A stretch of 64,000 nucleotides of DNA from Sorangium cellulosum (GCF_001589285.1 NZ_JEMA01000168.1:1-64000), one strand, 5' to 3'; shown: positions 45,971-54,744, counted from the stretch's first letter. The notes: generated by a model from the sequence alone, not told the origin. Numbers and translations are program-made.

Positions 45971-47056
45971 ATGAAGAACGATCCCGCCCCGAATCCCACC
46001 CTCGACGCCATGCTCGCTGCCCAGCGCATCGCGTTTGCGCCTGTCATGTTCCAGGTGGCGCGGGTCATGCGGAACCGCGGCGTCCTCAAGGCGCTGCAGC
46101 GCGCCGGCAGGAGCGGCAGGACCCCGGCCGAGGTGGCCCAGGACACGGGCCTCTCCGCGTATGCGGCCAAGACCTTGCTGGAGGCGAGCCTGAGCTTCGG
46201 CCTGGTGGAGTGCGCCGGCGCGCGCGGAGAGCGCTACACGATCACGCGGGTCGGGCTCATCGTCGAGAACGACCGGATGACCCGTATCAACATGGATTTC
46301 ATCCATGACGTTTGTTACGAGGGCATGCGCCATCTCGACGAGGCGATCGACGAGGGCAAGCCGGCGGGACTGAAGGTCTTTGGCGAGTGGCCGACGGTCT
46401 ACGAGGCGCTCCCCGCGCTCCCGCCGCAGGTGAGGGAGAGCTGGTTTGCCTTCGATCACCTCTACTCCGACTCGGCGTTCCCCGAGGCGCTGCCCGCGGT
46501 GTTCGAGCGGCGGCCGAGGACGCTGCTCGACATCGGCGGCAACACGGGGCGCTGGGCGATCCAGTGCTGTACGCACGACCCCGACGTGCGGGTCACCCTC
46601 CTCGACCTGCCCGGCCAGCTCGAGGACGCCCGGGTCAACGTGGAGCAGCACGGGCTGCTCGGCCGGATCATGGGCACGCCGATCGACTTCCTGGATCACG
46701 GCCAGGCGTTCCCGACGGGCTTCGACGCCATCTGGATGAGCCAGTTCCTCGTGTGCTTCTCCGAGGCGGACATCGTCCAGATCCTCCGGCGGGCCCGCGC
46801 CGCCATGGGGGACGGGACGGCGCTCTGGATCCTGGACACGTTCTGGGATCGGCAGGCCAACGAGGTGGCGGTCCACTGCCTGCACGGCTCTTCCCTGTAT
46901 TTCACGTGCCTCGCGAACGGGAACAGCCGCATGTACAGCGCCGCCGACATCAAGCGCTGCATCGACGAGGCCGGGCTCACCATCGACGCGGAGATCGACA
47001 ACCTCGGCCTCGCCCACACGCTGCTCCGCTGCCGCAGGCGCGACGTCGGCGGCTGA
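45971..47056 (+). CDS. O-methyltransferase family protein (winged-helix dimerisation domain)
   Basis: A 361-residue protein. Residues 10-115 form a dimerisation/winged-helix domain (FQVARVMRNRGVLKALQR, TGLSAYAAKTLLEASLSFGLV). Residues 165-350 are a class I methyltransferase with the SAM loop DIGGNTGRWAI and downstream DLPGQLEDA and LDTFWDRQ. The layout matches the PF00891/hydroxyneurosporene O-methyltransferase type, often acting on polyketides or aromatic secondary metabolites. GGAGCTCG precedes ATG 45971. No biosynthetic cluster is around it, so the substrate is unknown. The family's catalytic His is not clearly placed here, so activity should not be assumed. Confidence 0.85.
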   Translation: MKNDPAPNPTLDAMLAAQRIAFAPVMFQVARVMRNRGVLKALQRAGRSGRTPAEVAQDTGLSAYAAKTLLEASLSFGLVECAGARGERYTITRVGLIVENDRMTRINMDFIHDVCYEGMRHLDEAIDEGKPAGLKVFGEWPTVYEALPALPPQVRESWFAFDHLYSDSAFPEALPAVFERRPRTLLDIGGNTGRWAIQCCTHDPDVRVTLLDLPGQLEDARVNVEQHGLLGRIMGTPIDFLDHGQAFPTGFDAIWMSQFLVCFSEADIVQILRRARAAMGDGTALWILDTFWDRQANEVAVHCLHGSSLYFTCLANGNSRMYSAADIKRCIDEAGLTIDAEIDNLGLAHTLLRCRRRDVGG

Positions 47057-47184
47057 GGCGGCCCGCGCGCGGCGCGCGGGCGGCGCGCGGGCGTGCTTGA
47101 ACGCCTTCCGCCTGCGGTCCTCGCGGTGCATAGTGGGGCTCCCCGACGGCGCGCCGCGCCATGGGCCCACAAGGAGAAACCATC

Positions 47185-48351
47185 GTGTCCCAGCCTCCGC
47201 TCACCCAGCTCTCCGACGAGGAGCGCCTCTTCCGCGACTCGGTGCTTGATTTCGCCCGGAAGCGCGTCGCGCCGCGCGCGGCGGCGATGGACGAGCAGGG
47301 CGCGCTCGACCGCGATCTGCTGCCCCCGCTCTTCGATCTCGGCCTGATGGGCATCGAGATCCCGGAGGCGTACGGGGGCTCGGGCGCGAGCTTCTTCAAC
47401 GCGATCCTCGCGGTCGAGGCGCTCGCCGTTGTCGACCCGAGCGTCAGCGTGCTCATCGACGTGCAGAACACCCTGGTGGCCAATGCGCTGCTCCGCTGGG
47501 GCAGCGAGGCGCAGAAGGAGAGCTACCTCCCGCGGCTGAGCCGGGAGTGGGTCGGCTCGTATGCGCTGAGCGAGGCGGGCTCCGGCTCGGACGCGTTCGC
47601 GCTCGCGGCCCGGGCCGAGCGCAAGGGCGACCGCTGGGTCTTGAACGGCCGCAAGCTCTGGATCACGAACGCGAACGAGAGCTCGCTGTTCCTTGTGTTC
47701 GCGAACATCGATCCGTCGAAGGGCTACAAGGGCATCACGGCGTTCGTTGTCGAGCGCTCTTTCCCTGGGTTCTCGGTGGGCAAGAAGGAGAACAAGCTCG
47801 GGATCCGCGCCTCCAGCACGTGCGAGCTCGTCCTGGAGGACTGCGAGGTGCCGGAGGGCAACGTGCTCGGCGAGGTCGGCAAGGGCTACAAGATCGCGAT
47901 CGAGACGCTCAACGAGGGTCGGATCGGCATCGGCGCGCAGATGCTCGGCCTGGCGGCCGGCGCGTTCGAGCACGCGATGCGCTACATGGGCGAGCGGAAG
48001 CAGTTCGGCCAGTCGATCGCGAGCTTCCAGGGCGTGCAGTTCCAGTATGCGCGCGTGGCGATGGAGATCGAGGCCGCGCGGCTCCTTGTCTACAACGCCG
48101 CGCGGCTCAAGGACGCGGGCCAGCCGTTCGTGAAGGAGGCCGCGATGGCGAAGCTGTTCGCGTCCGAGGTGGCCGAGCGGACGGCGTCGCTGTCGATCGA
48201 GTTCATGGGCGGCGTCGGCTTCACCAGGGATTATCCGGTCGAGAAGCTCTACCGCGACGCGAAGATCGGGAAGATCTACGAGGGGACGTCGAACATGCAG
48301 CTCTCGACGATCGCGAAGCTCCTCCAGGCGGAGTACGATGTGAAGGGGTGA
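47185..48351 (+). CDS. Acyl-CoA dehydrogenase (short/branched-chain type)
   Basis: A 388-residue FAD enzyme. Recognisable segments: the N-terminal helical domain, YALSEAGSGSDAFAL and LNGRKLWITNANES (FAD and substrate binding), ERKQFGQSIASFQ, the FMGGVGFTRDYPVEKLYRD motif, and KIYEGTSNMQ with catalytic Glu366. It oxidises acyl-CoA to enoyl-CoA in the cytoplasm and feeds electrons to ETF. The match is closest to short/branched-chain dehydrogenases of amino acid and fatty acid breakdown. GTG 47185 is preferred over ATG 47161 because AAGGAGA lies between them at the right distance. A strong hairpin follows the stop. Confidence 0.95.
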   Translation: MSQPPLTQLSDEERLFRDSVLDFARKRVAPRAAAMDEQGALDRDLLPPLFDLGLMGIEIPEAYGGSGASFFNAILAVEALAVVDPSVSVLIDVQNTLVANALLRWGSEAQKESYLPRLSREWVGSYALSEAGSGSDAFALAARAERKGDRWVLNGRKLWITNANESSLFLVFANIDPSKGYKGITAFVVERSFPGFSVGKKENKLGIRASSTCELVLEDCEVPEGNVLGEVGKGYKIAIETLNEGRIGIGAQMLGLAAGAFEHAMRYMGERKQFGQSIASFQGVQFQYARVAMEIEAARLLVYNAARLKDAGQPFVKEAAMAKLFASEVAERTASLSIEFMGGVGFTRDYPVEKLYRDAKIGKIYEGTSNMQLSTIAKLLQAEYDVKG

Positions 48352-48354
48352 GCG

Positions 48355-48373
48355 GGAGGGGGCTCCCCCCTCC
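48355..48373 (+). terminator. Hairpin after the acyl-CoA dehydrogenase gene
   Basis: GGAGGGGG (48355-48362) pairs with CCCCCTCC (48366-48373) around a 3-nt loop, 3 nt after the stop. It is not followed by a T-run. Confidence 0.5.
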
Positions 48374-48426
48374 GTGGGTGCGTGGGCGGCCGCGAGGGGA
48401 GGACTGGCATGCAGCAGAAGGAGTGC

Positions 48427-48552
48427 GTCTCCCGGTCCTCGTCTCCCGTCTCCCGGTCCTCGTCTCCCGTCTCCCGGTCCTCGTCTCCCGTCTCCCGATC
48501 TTCGTCTGCGTCTTTCGTGCGCGTGCGCGTGCGCGTGCTCGTGCTCGTGCTC
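48427..48552 (+). repeat. 21-bp tandem repeat followed by hexamer repeats (left arm)
   Basis: A 21-bp pyrimidine-rich unit GTCTCCCGGTCCTC + GTCTCCC repeats at 48427, 48448 and 48469, with a diverged partial unit at 48490. From 48517 come three GTGCGC and three GTGCTC hexamers. The stretch 48495-48520 is one arm of a perfect 26-bp inverted repeat. Confidence 0.95.
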
Positions 48553-48700
48553 GCTCCTGTTTGATCCCCGTTGAGCCCGGAATCCTCCTTTTCCTCGCAA
48601 CTGAGCCCGCTCCTGCAACGGCTTCACGAGCATGGCTCTCCTCGATCACAAAAACATGCTCATGAGAATGTGTCGCGGGTGATCGCATGAATGCACAATC

Positions 48701-48788
48701 GCGCACGCGCACGCGCACGAGCACGAAAGACGCAGACGAAGATCGGCAGAGGCGAGACGGGAGACGGGAGACGGGAGACGGGAGACGG
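48701..48788 (+). repeat. Hexamer and 7-bp tandem repeats (right, inverted arm)
   Basis: Three GCGCAC hexamers (48701-48718), then the right arm of the 26-bp inverted repeat (48721-48746), then five GAGACGG heptamers (48754-48788). This is a mirror image, on the other strand, of the order seen at 48427-48552, with 200 bp of AT-richer spacer between the 26-bp arms. Confidence 0.95.
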
Positions 48789-48840
48789 GAGGGCAGGTTG
48801 CGCAGGTCAGCTGCGGTAGCGGGTCGAGCGAGAAGCAATC

Positions 48841-48981
48841 TCACCTGGATCGAGCGCGCGCCTGGGCGACGACCTCATCCCAGGTAAGCCTTACCGGCCC
48901 CTCGGCCTCGAGCTCATCGAGACGCCGATCGAGCTGCTCGCCCCGGCTCAATCGGGCGATGTCCAGCGCGGCCTTGGCCAT
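48841..48981 (-). CDS. Short addiction-module antitoxin-like ORF, probably truncated
   Basis: A 46-residue frame from ATG 48981: KAALDIARLSRGEQLDRRL at the front and PVRLTWDEVVAQARAR at the end. These resemble the N-terminal helix and C-terminal end of PF09720-type addiction-module components (usually 65-80 residues), with the middle shortened. No toxin gene of the RelE type is adjacent, so it is more likely a remnant than a working antitoxin. It borders the inverted-repeat region. Confidence 0.4.
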   Translation of the reverse strand: MAKAALDIARLSRGEQLDRRLDELEAEGPVRLTWDEVVAQARARSR

Positions 48982-49039
48982 ACGTCCGGGAGTACCGCGC
49001 GCGGCGCCCGCAGGAACAATCCGCCTGGACCACCCCGCG

Positions 49040-49519
49040 TCACGGGATCTGCCGCTTGATGTTCGTCATCCACCGGAGCGTCGACACCTGCTGCGGCAGG
49101 ATCACGTCCCGCACCAGGACGTGCGACTCGGTGTCGAGCTCCTCGATGTCGTTCCGGTAGTCCTTGAGGCCATGGCCCTCTCCCTCCGCCAGCACCGAGA
49201 GCGCCGTCTTGTAGCCGAGCGCCACCGCAGCCCGCTCGACCGCCTTGGCGAACGCGCCCCACGGGCCCGAGCTCTCCGGCGGATCGCCCCCGAGCTCCTC
49301 GATCCGGCGGCGCAGCAGCTTCACCCGCGCCTCGTGCGACGCCAGGTTGAGCCGGAGGTGCTCGGCCACCCACCCGCCGCCCGCGGCGGCGATGGCGTGA
49401 CGGTAGGTCTCGACCGCGGAGATCTCGCCGCGGCAGAACGATTTGAGCTGCTCGATCGAATCGTCGTCGATCAAACCGTCCAGGCCCACGCTCTCGTCTG
49501 CGAATGCGATCGGTTCCAT
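49040..49519 (-). CDS. DUF2383 ferritin-like four-helix protein
   Basis: A 159-residue, mostly helical protein matching the DUF2383 family (PA2169-type): DDDSIEQLKSFCRGEISAVETYRHAI, LASHEARVKLLRRRIEELGG and a long last helical pair (ALSVLAEGEGHGLKDYRNDIEEL). Glu and His residues spaced on the helices (for example EISAVETY) could bind a di-iron centre as in ferritin-like proteins. The function of the family is not established; it is often stress-related. AGGAGGG precedes ATG 49519 at 6 nt. Minus-strand stress-type genes follow upstream at 50007 and beyond. Confidence 0.8.
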   Translation of the reverse strand: MEPIAFADESVGLDGLIDDDSIEQLKSFCRGEISAVETYRHAIAAAGGGWVAEHLRLNLASHEARVKLLRRRIEELGGDPPESSGPWGAFAKAVERAAVALGYKTALSVLAEGEGHGLKDYRNDIEELDTESHVLVRDVILPQQVSTLRWMTNIKRQIP

Positions 49520-50006
49520 GGGGACCCTCCTGAGGTGTCTGTGAACGCCGTTCCCTTCCTCCTTACCTCCCGAGCAGCGGCCTCCGCGCGGGCCGTCCAC
49601 GCCAACCTGTGAGCGAAAGCGCCAACCATCGCCTCACAGCGGAGATCGCACGACCCTCTTGCCTCAGGGGTACAACCTTGCCACACGCCGAGTCAGCCTC
49701 GGCTGATCTCCATGGATATCATTCAAGCCCCGTTCCACCCATCCGGAACCTCCGTAAATCCCGAGCGGGCTCATCTGACGCTGTCGAAGCAGATTCCGCC
49801 CGATCAGCGTTTCAGATACGTCAGGAGCGTAGCGTCTCCGTCCGAGGCGCGGCGCGCCGGTCCAGGACGCCGATCAGCTCGAAACACCCCGAAATGAAGA
49901 AATTTGAACCACCTAGACATGGAGGGCACGGAGTTTTTCTTGTGTTCCTCTGTGCCCTCTGCGCCTCTGTGGTTCATTTTCTCGGGGTTTCGACCTGTTC
50001 GATGTC
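49520..50006. other. Intergenic region of about 490 bp with a palindromic element
   Basis: No gene is supported. The segment 49874-50001 is an interspersed palindrome (listed separately). The rest is less G+C-rich than the genes around it and must hold the promoter of the DUF2383 gene. Confidence 0.5.
49874..50001. repeat. CACAGAG-type palindromic interspersed element, copy B
   Basis: Outer arms: CAGCTCGAAAC at 49874 and its near-complement GTTTCGACCTG at the right end. Inner arms: ATTTGAACCAC with GGAGGGCACGGAG on the left, and the inverse of AATGAACCACAGAGG with GCAGAGGGCACAGAG on the right. The element could fold into one long imperfect hairpin. Its core is the same as at 1251-1290. Such elements look like non-autonomous mobile repeats; no transposase or RAYT gene is in the window. 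Confidence 0.6.
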
Positions 50007-50516
50007 CTAGACGAGGGAGGCGAAGACGCGCGCGCCCTTGCTGGTCCCGCAGGACTCTCCGCTGCCGACGTCGCGCAGGATGGCTTGCAGCGCCGCGGCG
50101 TCGGCGTCGTCGCGCGCCAGCACGCCGATGAGCATCGCGCCCTCCTTGAGGCGGCGCTCGGCCTCCGGGGCGCGCTGCTCGGGGATGCCGGCGTCGATGA
50201 GCACGCTGCTCAGGCTGGCCATCGTGCTCGCCGAGCTCGCGTCCGCGAGCTGCACGGCGAGGGGGCCCGCCACCGCGAGCCGCAGGCCGGGGACCACGAG
50301 ACCGGCGCCCGCCGCGCCAAGGATCGAGCTGAGCGCCTGGCCGTGAACGGCCGCGCCATGGACGCGCGAGCGCGAGAAATGCTGGCGCCTGGCCGCCTCG
50401 CTCACGATGAGGCAGATGTCTCGGCGCGCGTGCCCGCTGTCCAGGATCCGCCGGATGGCGTCCTCGGCCTCGACACGTGTACGCACCATCCCGGTGATCA
50501 ACCTCTGGCTCGCCAT
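50007..50516 (-). CDS. YflT-like general stress protein domain
   Basis: A 169-residue protein. Residues 1-60 follow the heat-induced stress protein YflT pattern (LITGMVRTRVEAEDAIRRIL, then GHARRDICLIVSE). The middle is a Gly/Ala-rich hydrophobic stretch (SSILGAAGAGLVVPGLRLAV) that may insert into a membrane, and the end is a second alpha/beta part (KEGAMLIGVLARDDADAAAL) like the repeated half of such proteins. AAGGAGAT lies just before ATG 50516. Function is unknown; family members are typically stress-induced. Confidence 0.7.
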   Translation of the reverse strand: MASQRLITGMVRTRVEAEDAIRRILDSGHARRDICLIVSEAARRQHFSRSRVHGAAVHGQALSSILGAAGAGLVVPGLRLAVAGPLAVQLADASSASTMASLSSVLIDAGIPEQRAPEAERRLKEGAMLIGVLARDDADAAALQAILRDVGSGESCGTSKGARVFASLV

Positions 50517-50778
50517 GCAGATCTCCTTGGCTGAGGGTTCGCGCCGCTCTTCGGAGATCCCGAAGAACACGAAGCGTACCGGGCGCGACCTTCGCGCAAG
50601 TCTGCGAAACTGTTCGCGAACCCACGACGGCCCTGCCGCGTCCGGGGCACAACGCCACAGCGCCATGGGCGCGCTGTGACGGAGAGACACGTCGATCTCG
50701 TCAGGACCTGGGGACGGCAGCGTCGTACGCCGGGGACGGCCAGAGCGCAGGGTGTGGCAGGGATTCCGGCGCGGCGGC

Positions 50779-52143
50779 TCAGGCCGCGGCGCGCCGCGCT
50801 TTGCTGGACCGCTCGGCGCTCTTCACGCCGCGCCGCGCACCGCCGGCGCGCCGCGCCTTGGCGGCGGCCCGCACGCTCTCGCGGAGCTGGCTCGCGAGCG
50901 GCACCGCGTCGCGCTCGCTGAAGCCGCGGACGATCCGCAGCATCGTGGCCTCCTCGGGCCGGAGCGCGGCGAGCGCTTCGTCCATGACGGCCTGCTCCGC
51001 CTCGAGCAAGGCCTGCAGGGCGCCCTCGGTGTAGGCGCGGATCACAGCGGGGTGGACATAGCAGCGCTGGCACACGGCGCGCGTGTTCCCGAGGCGGGCG
51101 GACACCATGTCGATCACCTGCGCCACGCACTTCTTCATCTGGCGAGCGGTTGTCGCGACCTCCATCTCGCAGAAGAAGGACGCGCACAGCACCGTGCCGG
51201 TCCACGTGCGGAAATCCTTCGCCGTGAACTCCTGCCCCGCGATCGCGCGCAGGTACTCGTTCACGTCGTCGGAGTGGATCCGCTGCCGACAGCCGTCGTC
51301 GTCGATGTACTGGAACAGCTCGTGACCGGGCACGTCCTGGCAGCGCTTCACGACGCGCGCGAGCCGCCTGTCGCGCACCGTCATCTCGTGCTCCTTGCCG
51401 CTCTTGCCCCGGAAGTGGAACCTGATGCGATCGCCCTGGATCTCGACGTGCTCGTCGTGGAGCGTTGTGAGACCATACGAGTTGTTGTCGCGCGCATACT
51501 CGTCGTTCCCGATGCGGATCGAGGTCTCGTCGAGCAGGCGCACCACGGTCGCCAGCACCTTCTCGCGCGGCAGCCCCGGCAGCGCGAGGTCGCGCTCCGT
51601 CGCCGCGCGGATCGCCGGGAGCGCCGCGCCGAACGCGAGCATCCGGTCGTATTTCGTCTCGTCGCGGACCTCGCGCCAGCGCGGGTGATACCGGTACTGC
51701 TTCCGGCCGCGCGCGTCCCGGCCGGTGGCCTGGATGTGCCCGCGCTCGTTCTGGCAGATCCACACCTCGGTCCACGCGGGCGGGATCGCGAGGCGGCGGA
51801 CGCGCGCGAGCGTCTCCTCGTCCTTCACGGGGCGCCCCTCGGCGTCGAGGTACTTGAAGCCCTTGCCCGCCTTGCGCCTGGAGATGCCCGGCTCATCGTC
51901 GTTGACGTACCGGAGGCCCGCCGACCTGGCCGACTCGATCGGCGACGGGGTGAGCGGCGCCGCCGCGGCGACCGCGCGCGGGTCGTCGACCGCGCGCGGG
52001 TCGTCGACCGTCTCGACGGCGTCGATCGCCAGGGTCACGCGGCGCCGGCGGACGACGCCGCTCGGCGCGGAGCGCCGCTCGCGCCGCGGAGCGCTCCGCG
52101 AGCGGCGCCTGGATCGGGGGGTTGTGGCGCTGGAGCTCTGCAT
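50779..52143 (-). CDS. DNA topoisomerase IB (poxvirus-like)
   Basis: A 454-residue enzyme. After an Arg-rich, low-complexity N-terminus (with a short repeat VDDPRAVDDPRAV), the DNA-binding domain and catalytic domain match bacterial topoisomerase IB: LRYVNDDEPGISRRKAGKGF, IPPAWTEVWIC, GRKQYRYHPRWREVRD, IRIGNDEYARDNNSYGL, FRTWTGTVLCA, and the nucleophile Tyr362 in RCYVHPAVIRAY. It relaxes positive and negative supercoils without ATP by a 3'-phosphotyrosine link. The C-terminus is Arg/Ala-rich. It is found beside a PHA-system gene and stress proteins, with no direct functional link known. Confidence 0.95.
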   Translation of the reverse strand: MQSSSATTPRSRRRSRSAPRRERRSAPSGVVRRRRVTLAIDAVETVDDPRAVDDPRAVAAAAPLTPSPIESARSAGLRYVNDDEPGISRRKAGKGFKYLDAEGRPVKDEETLARVRRLAIPPAWTEVWICQNERGHIQATGRDARGRKQYRYHPRWREVRDETKYDRMLAFGAALPAIRAATERDLALPGLPREKVLATVVRLLDETSIRIGNDEYARDNNSYGLTTLHDEHVEIQGDRIRFHFRGKSGKEHEMTVRDRRLARVVKRCQDVPGHELFQYIDDDGCRQRIHSDDVNEYLRAIAGQEFTAKDFRTWTGTVLCASFFCEMEVATTARQMKKCVAQVIDMVSARLGNTRAVCQRCYVHPAVIRAYTEGALQALLEAEQAVMDEALAALRPEEATMLRIVRGFSERDAVPLASQLRESVRAAAKARRAGGARRGVKSAERSSKARRAAA

Positions 52144-52155
52144 GGCGTCACGAGC

Positions 52156-52503
52156 TCAGACGGCGTCCTCCGCGACCGCAGCCGGGGCGCTCAGCGCGCG
52201 CTGGCGGTGCGCCTCACCGAGGTACCGCCGCACCTCCTCGTCGATCGCCGCGATCGCCATCCGCTTGAACATGCGCAGCGCGAGCGGCACGTCGACGTCG
52301 AGATCGACGGCGCTGGGACGGAGCTCGAGGCGCCCCGTCACCTTGTACCCCTTGAAGGAGAACCCGAGATCCGCGCTCCGATCGTCGCTCCAGAGCATGG
52401 AGGGGGAGTACTCCACGTACCGGTCACGATACCGCGCCAGCGCCCGCAGGACTGCCGTCTTCGCTTCTTCGTCGTTCAGGTCGTGATGGACAGTGTGCTT
52501 CAT
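52156..52503 (-). CDS. Polyhydroxyalkanoic acid system family protein (PF09650-like)
   Basis: A 115-residue protein matching the family over its length: MKHTVHHDLNDEEAKTAVLR, a Tyr/Arg-rich helix (RYRDRYVEY), ADLGFSFKGYKVTGRLEL and VDVPLALRMF. Family members are associated with polyhydroxyalkanoate granules in other bacteria, though the fold resembles ligand-binding START-type beta sheets; whether this organism makes PHA cannot be told here. GGTCATCC before ATG 52503 is a weak ribosome binding site. It is 12 nt upstream of the topoisomerase gene and likely co-transcribed with it. Confidence 0.8.
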   Translation of the reverse strand: MKHTVHHDLNDEEAKTAVLRALARYRDRYVEYSPSMLWSDDRSADLGFSFKGYKVTGRLELRPSAVDLDVDVPLALRMFKRMAIAAIDEEVRRYLGEAHRQRALSAPAAVAEDAV

Positions 52504-52815
52504 GGATGACCTCGGGTGATCGCTGGGACAAGCATCCAGCGGGGGCTGCTGTGCGACAGGCTCGGCAGCGCAGCGGTCGCCAGGGTTAGCAAGGGGGGTG
52601 CCCGCCGGGCGCCGCGGCGGCGGCCGCCCCCGACGGCGCGGCTCCCCCACCCGATCCCGGGCAGATCGCGGAGCACCGCGCGCTCCTCGTCGTGTCGCGC
52701 GCCGCGCGCCTGGCGAGCTTCGCCACAAGCGAGGCAGATCGCTACGGCGGCCCCCGGTACAGCGGCGCTCGCCACGGGTCAGCTCGGCGGCACGCCGCGT
52801 GCGTTCCACGCGATC
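52504..52815. other. Divergent intergenic region of 312 bp
   Basis: Lies between the PHA-system gene and the AsmA-like gene and should contain both promoters. No repeat, hairpin or small gene stands out. Confidence 0.4.
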
Positions 52816-54744
52816 ATGCACGCAGCAAGAGCGCTGAAGTCATCGCCCGGCATCAGGGGATGGCTCGGGCCACGGGCAAGCAAGGCGCTGAAGGTGCTGT
52901 TGATCCTGCCTGTCGCGCTCTGGCTCGGCTACGTCGTGATCATCAATGTCATGCTGAGCACGAAGCTGATGGCGCGGCTCATCAGCTACAACCCGATCGA
53001 CGCGTCGCTGCAGTACGAGTCGGCCTGGAGCCTCTGGCCTGGTGTCGTGCACGTCGAGGATCTCCAGCTCAGCGGGTCGGACAGCTTGCTGCAGTGGGCG
53101 GTGCTGCTCGACGAGGTGGACGCGGACATCCACCTGACCGATCTGCTCCGGAAGAAGTTCACCGCCGAGGACATCCGCGCCGAGGGCTTCGTGTTCCGGA
53201 TGCGGCTGCTCGTGGATCCGACGAGCGAGCGCGATCTCGAAGCGCCGCACATCGAGGCGCTGCCCCCCATCCCGAATTTCGCGAACCCGCCGCTCAAGCC
53301 GGCGCTGCCGCCGCAGCGGGATCTCGAGAACTCGGACGAGGGGTACAACCTCTGGACGGTCCACCTCGAGGGCGTGGACACGACGCTCAAGGAGGTCTGG
53401 ATCCAGCAAGTTCGTTATGCCGGCGGCGGCCGCGTCCGGGGAGGGTTCTATTACAAGCCGCTCCGCTCCGTCCGTGTCGGGCCGCTCGCGATGGAGCTCC
53501 GCTCGGGCGACGTCCACCTCGCCGATCGCGTTGTCGCGCGGGTCGACGGCGACCTCGACGTGACCATGAGCACCTTCGATCCGCGGGAGATCGAAGGGCT
53601 CGACATCTCCGACACCACCTGGGCGCGCGTACGCCTCGACGTCGCCCTCCCCGGGCTCGATTTCATCCGCTTCCTCACGGGCGAGGACGCCGAGCCGCGG
53701 GTGGAGGACGGGAGCGGAGAGCTCCGGACGAACCTCGTCATCAACCGGGGGAAGGTCGAGCCGGGCAGCTCCGCCTCGTACGCGACGAGCCACCTCGTGG
53801 CCGCGGCCTCGTCGCTGCGCGCGGCCGTCGAGGCGGGCGTGGACCTCCGCGTCGGCGAGCGCGGCGAGGCGCGCCTCGAGGTGCAGGTGCCCCGCGCGAC
53901 GCTCGAGCGCCCCGGCAAGGGGCTGCCGCCCATCGTGGTGGAGCGGGCGAGCGCCGTCTTCGACGCGCCGGAGCTCCACCTCATGAGGCTCCCGCCGGGG
54001 TTCTCGTCGAAGGTGGATGTCGTCGCCGCGGCGATCCCGGACCTGCGCTGGCTCAACGCGGACGGCGCCGCGCCGGACGCGCCGCGGTTCACGGGCGGCG
54101 CCGCGTTCATGCGGAGCAGCCTCGAGGTCGACCCGCTGGGGCGCGGGTCGGGCGTGCTGAGCCTCCTGATGAAGCAGGGGGCGCTGCGGTGGAAGGAGAC
54201 GACAGTGAAGGGCGACGCGGAGGCGCGCATCGCGCTCGACGCGGCCAGCGTCCTGAACCCGGCGGCCACGTTCCGCAAGAGCCGTATCGAGATCAAGGAC
54301 CTCGCTGTCGAGCACAAGGGCGAGGCGTGGCCGGACTGGTGGGCGCGCATCGACATCGACAAGGCGAAGGTGGGACGAGGCCTGATGGAGGCGGCGATCC
54401 GGCTCGAGTGCAAGGACGCGCGGCCGGCCGTGGAGCTGCTCGACGCGGAGGACGCCATCCCCGGGTGGGCCACGGGGCTCCTCACCATGGAGGGGCTCAA
54501 GGCGTCCGCGACGGTCAGCCGCAAGGCGAGCGACGTCGATTTCAGGCTGCTGGAGGCGCAGGGGGGCAACCTCGCGATCCGCGGGCGGCTCACGAAGTCC
54601 GACGGACGGGACCCCCGGGGCGCGTTCCTCGTGACGAGCGGGCCCCTCTCGGTGGGCATCGACCTCGCGCAGGACGGCGCCGGCGTGCACCCGCTCGTGG
54701 GCGACGACTGGGTGAACGAGAGGATCGCCGCGCTGGGCAAGTGA
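52816..54744 (+). CDS. AsmA-like membrane-anchored protein
   Basis: A 642-residue protein with one N-terminal membrane helix (LKVLLILPVALWLGYVVIINVML, about 28-50), then a long beta-rich region outside the membrane. Segments such as YNPIDASLQYESAWSLWPGVVHVEDLQ, LLDEVDADIHLTDLLRKKFT and ARIALDAASVLNPAATFRKS follow the repeated beta-strand style of the AsmA/TamB group, whose members bridge the periplasm and move phospholipids. I infer, but cannot show, such a role. ATG 52816 lacks a good ribosome binding site but begins just ahead of the helix; upstream in-frame sequence is low-complexity. Confidence 0.7.
   Translation: MHAARALKSSPGIRGWLGPRASKALKVLLILPVALWLGYVVIINVMLSTKLMARLISYNPIDASLQYESAWSLWPGVVHVEDLQLSGSDSLLQWAVLLDEVDADIHLTDLLRKKFTAEDIRAEGFVFRMRLLVDPTSERDLEAPHIEALPPIPNFANPPLKPALPPQRDLENSDEGYNLWTVHLEGVDTTLKEVWIQQVRYAGGGRVRGGFYYKPLRSVRVGPLAMELRSGDVHLADRVVARVDGDLDVTMSTFDPREIEGLDISDTTWARVRLDVALPGLDFIRFLTGEDAEPRVEDGSGELRTNLVINRGKVEPGSSASYATSHLVAAASSLRAAVEAGVDLRVGERGEARLEVQVPRATLERPGKGLPPIVVERASAVFDAPELHLMRLPPGFSSKVDVVAAAIPDLRWLNADGAAPDAPRFTGGAAFMRSSLEVDPLGRGSGVLSLLMKQGALRWKETTVKGDAEARIALDAASVLNPAATFRKSRIEIKDLAVEHKGEAWPDWWARIDIDKAKVGRGLMEAAIRLECKDARPAVELLDAEDAIPGWATGLLTMEGLKASATVSRKASDVDFRLLEAQGGNLAIRGRLTKSDGRDPRGAFLVTSGPLSVGIDLAQDGAGVHPLVGDDWVNERIAALGK

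Noticed and set aside
45971-48351. Secondary metabolite gene cluster
   Set aside because: One O-methyltransferase and one acyl-CoA dehydrogenase without PKS, NRPS or carrier-protein genes are not sufficient.
48427-48788. CRISPR array or coding repeat protein
   Set aside because: No spacers, units of 6, 7 and 21 bp, and frames through it give only Arg/Ser/Gly low-complexity peptides.
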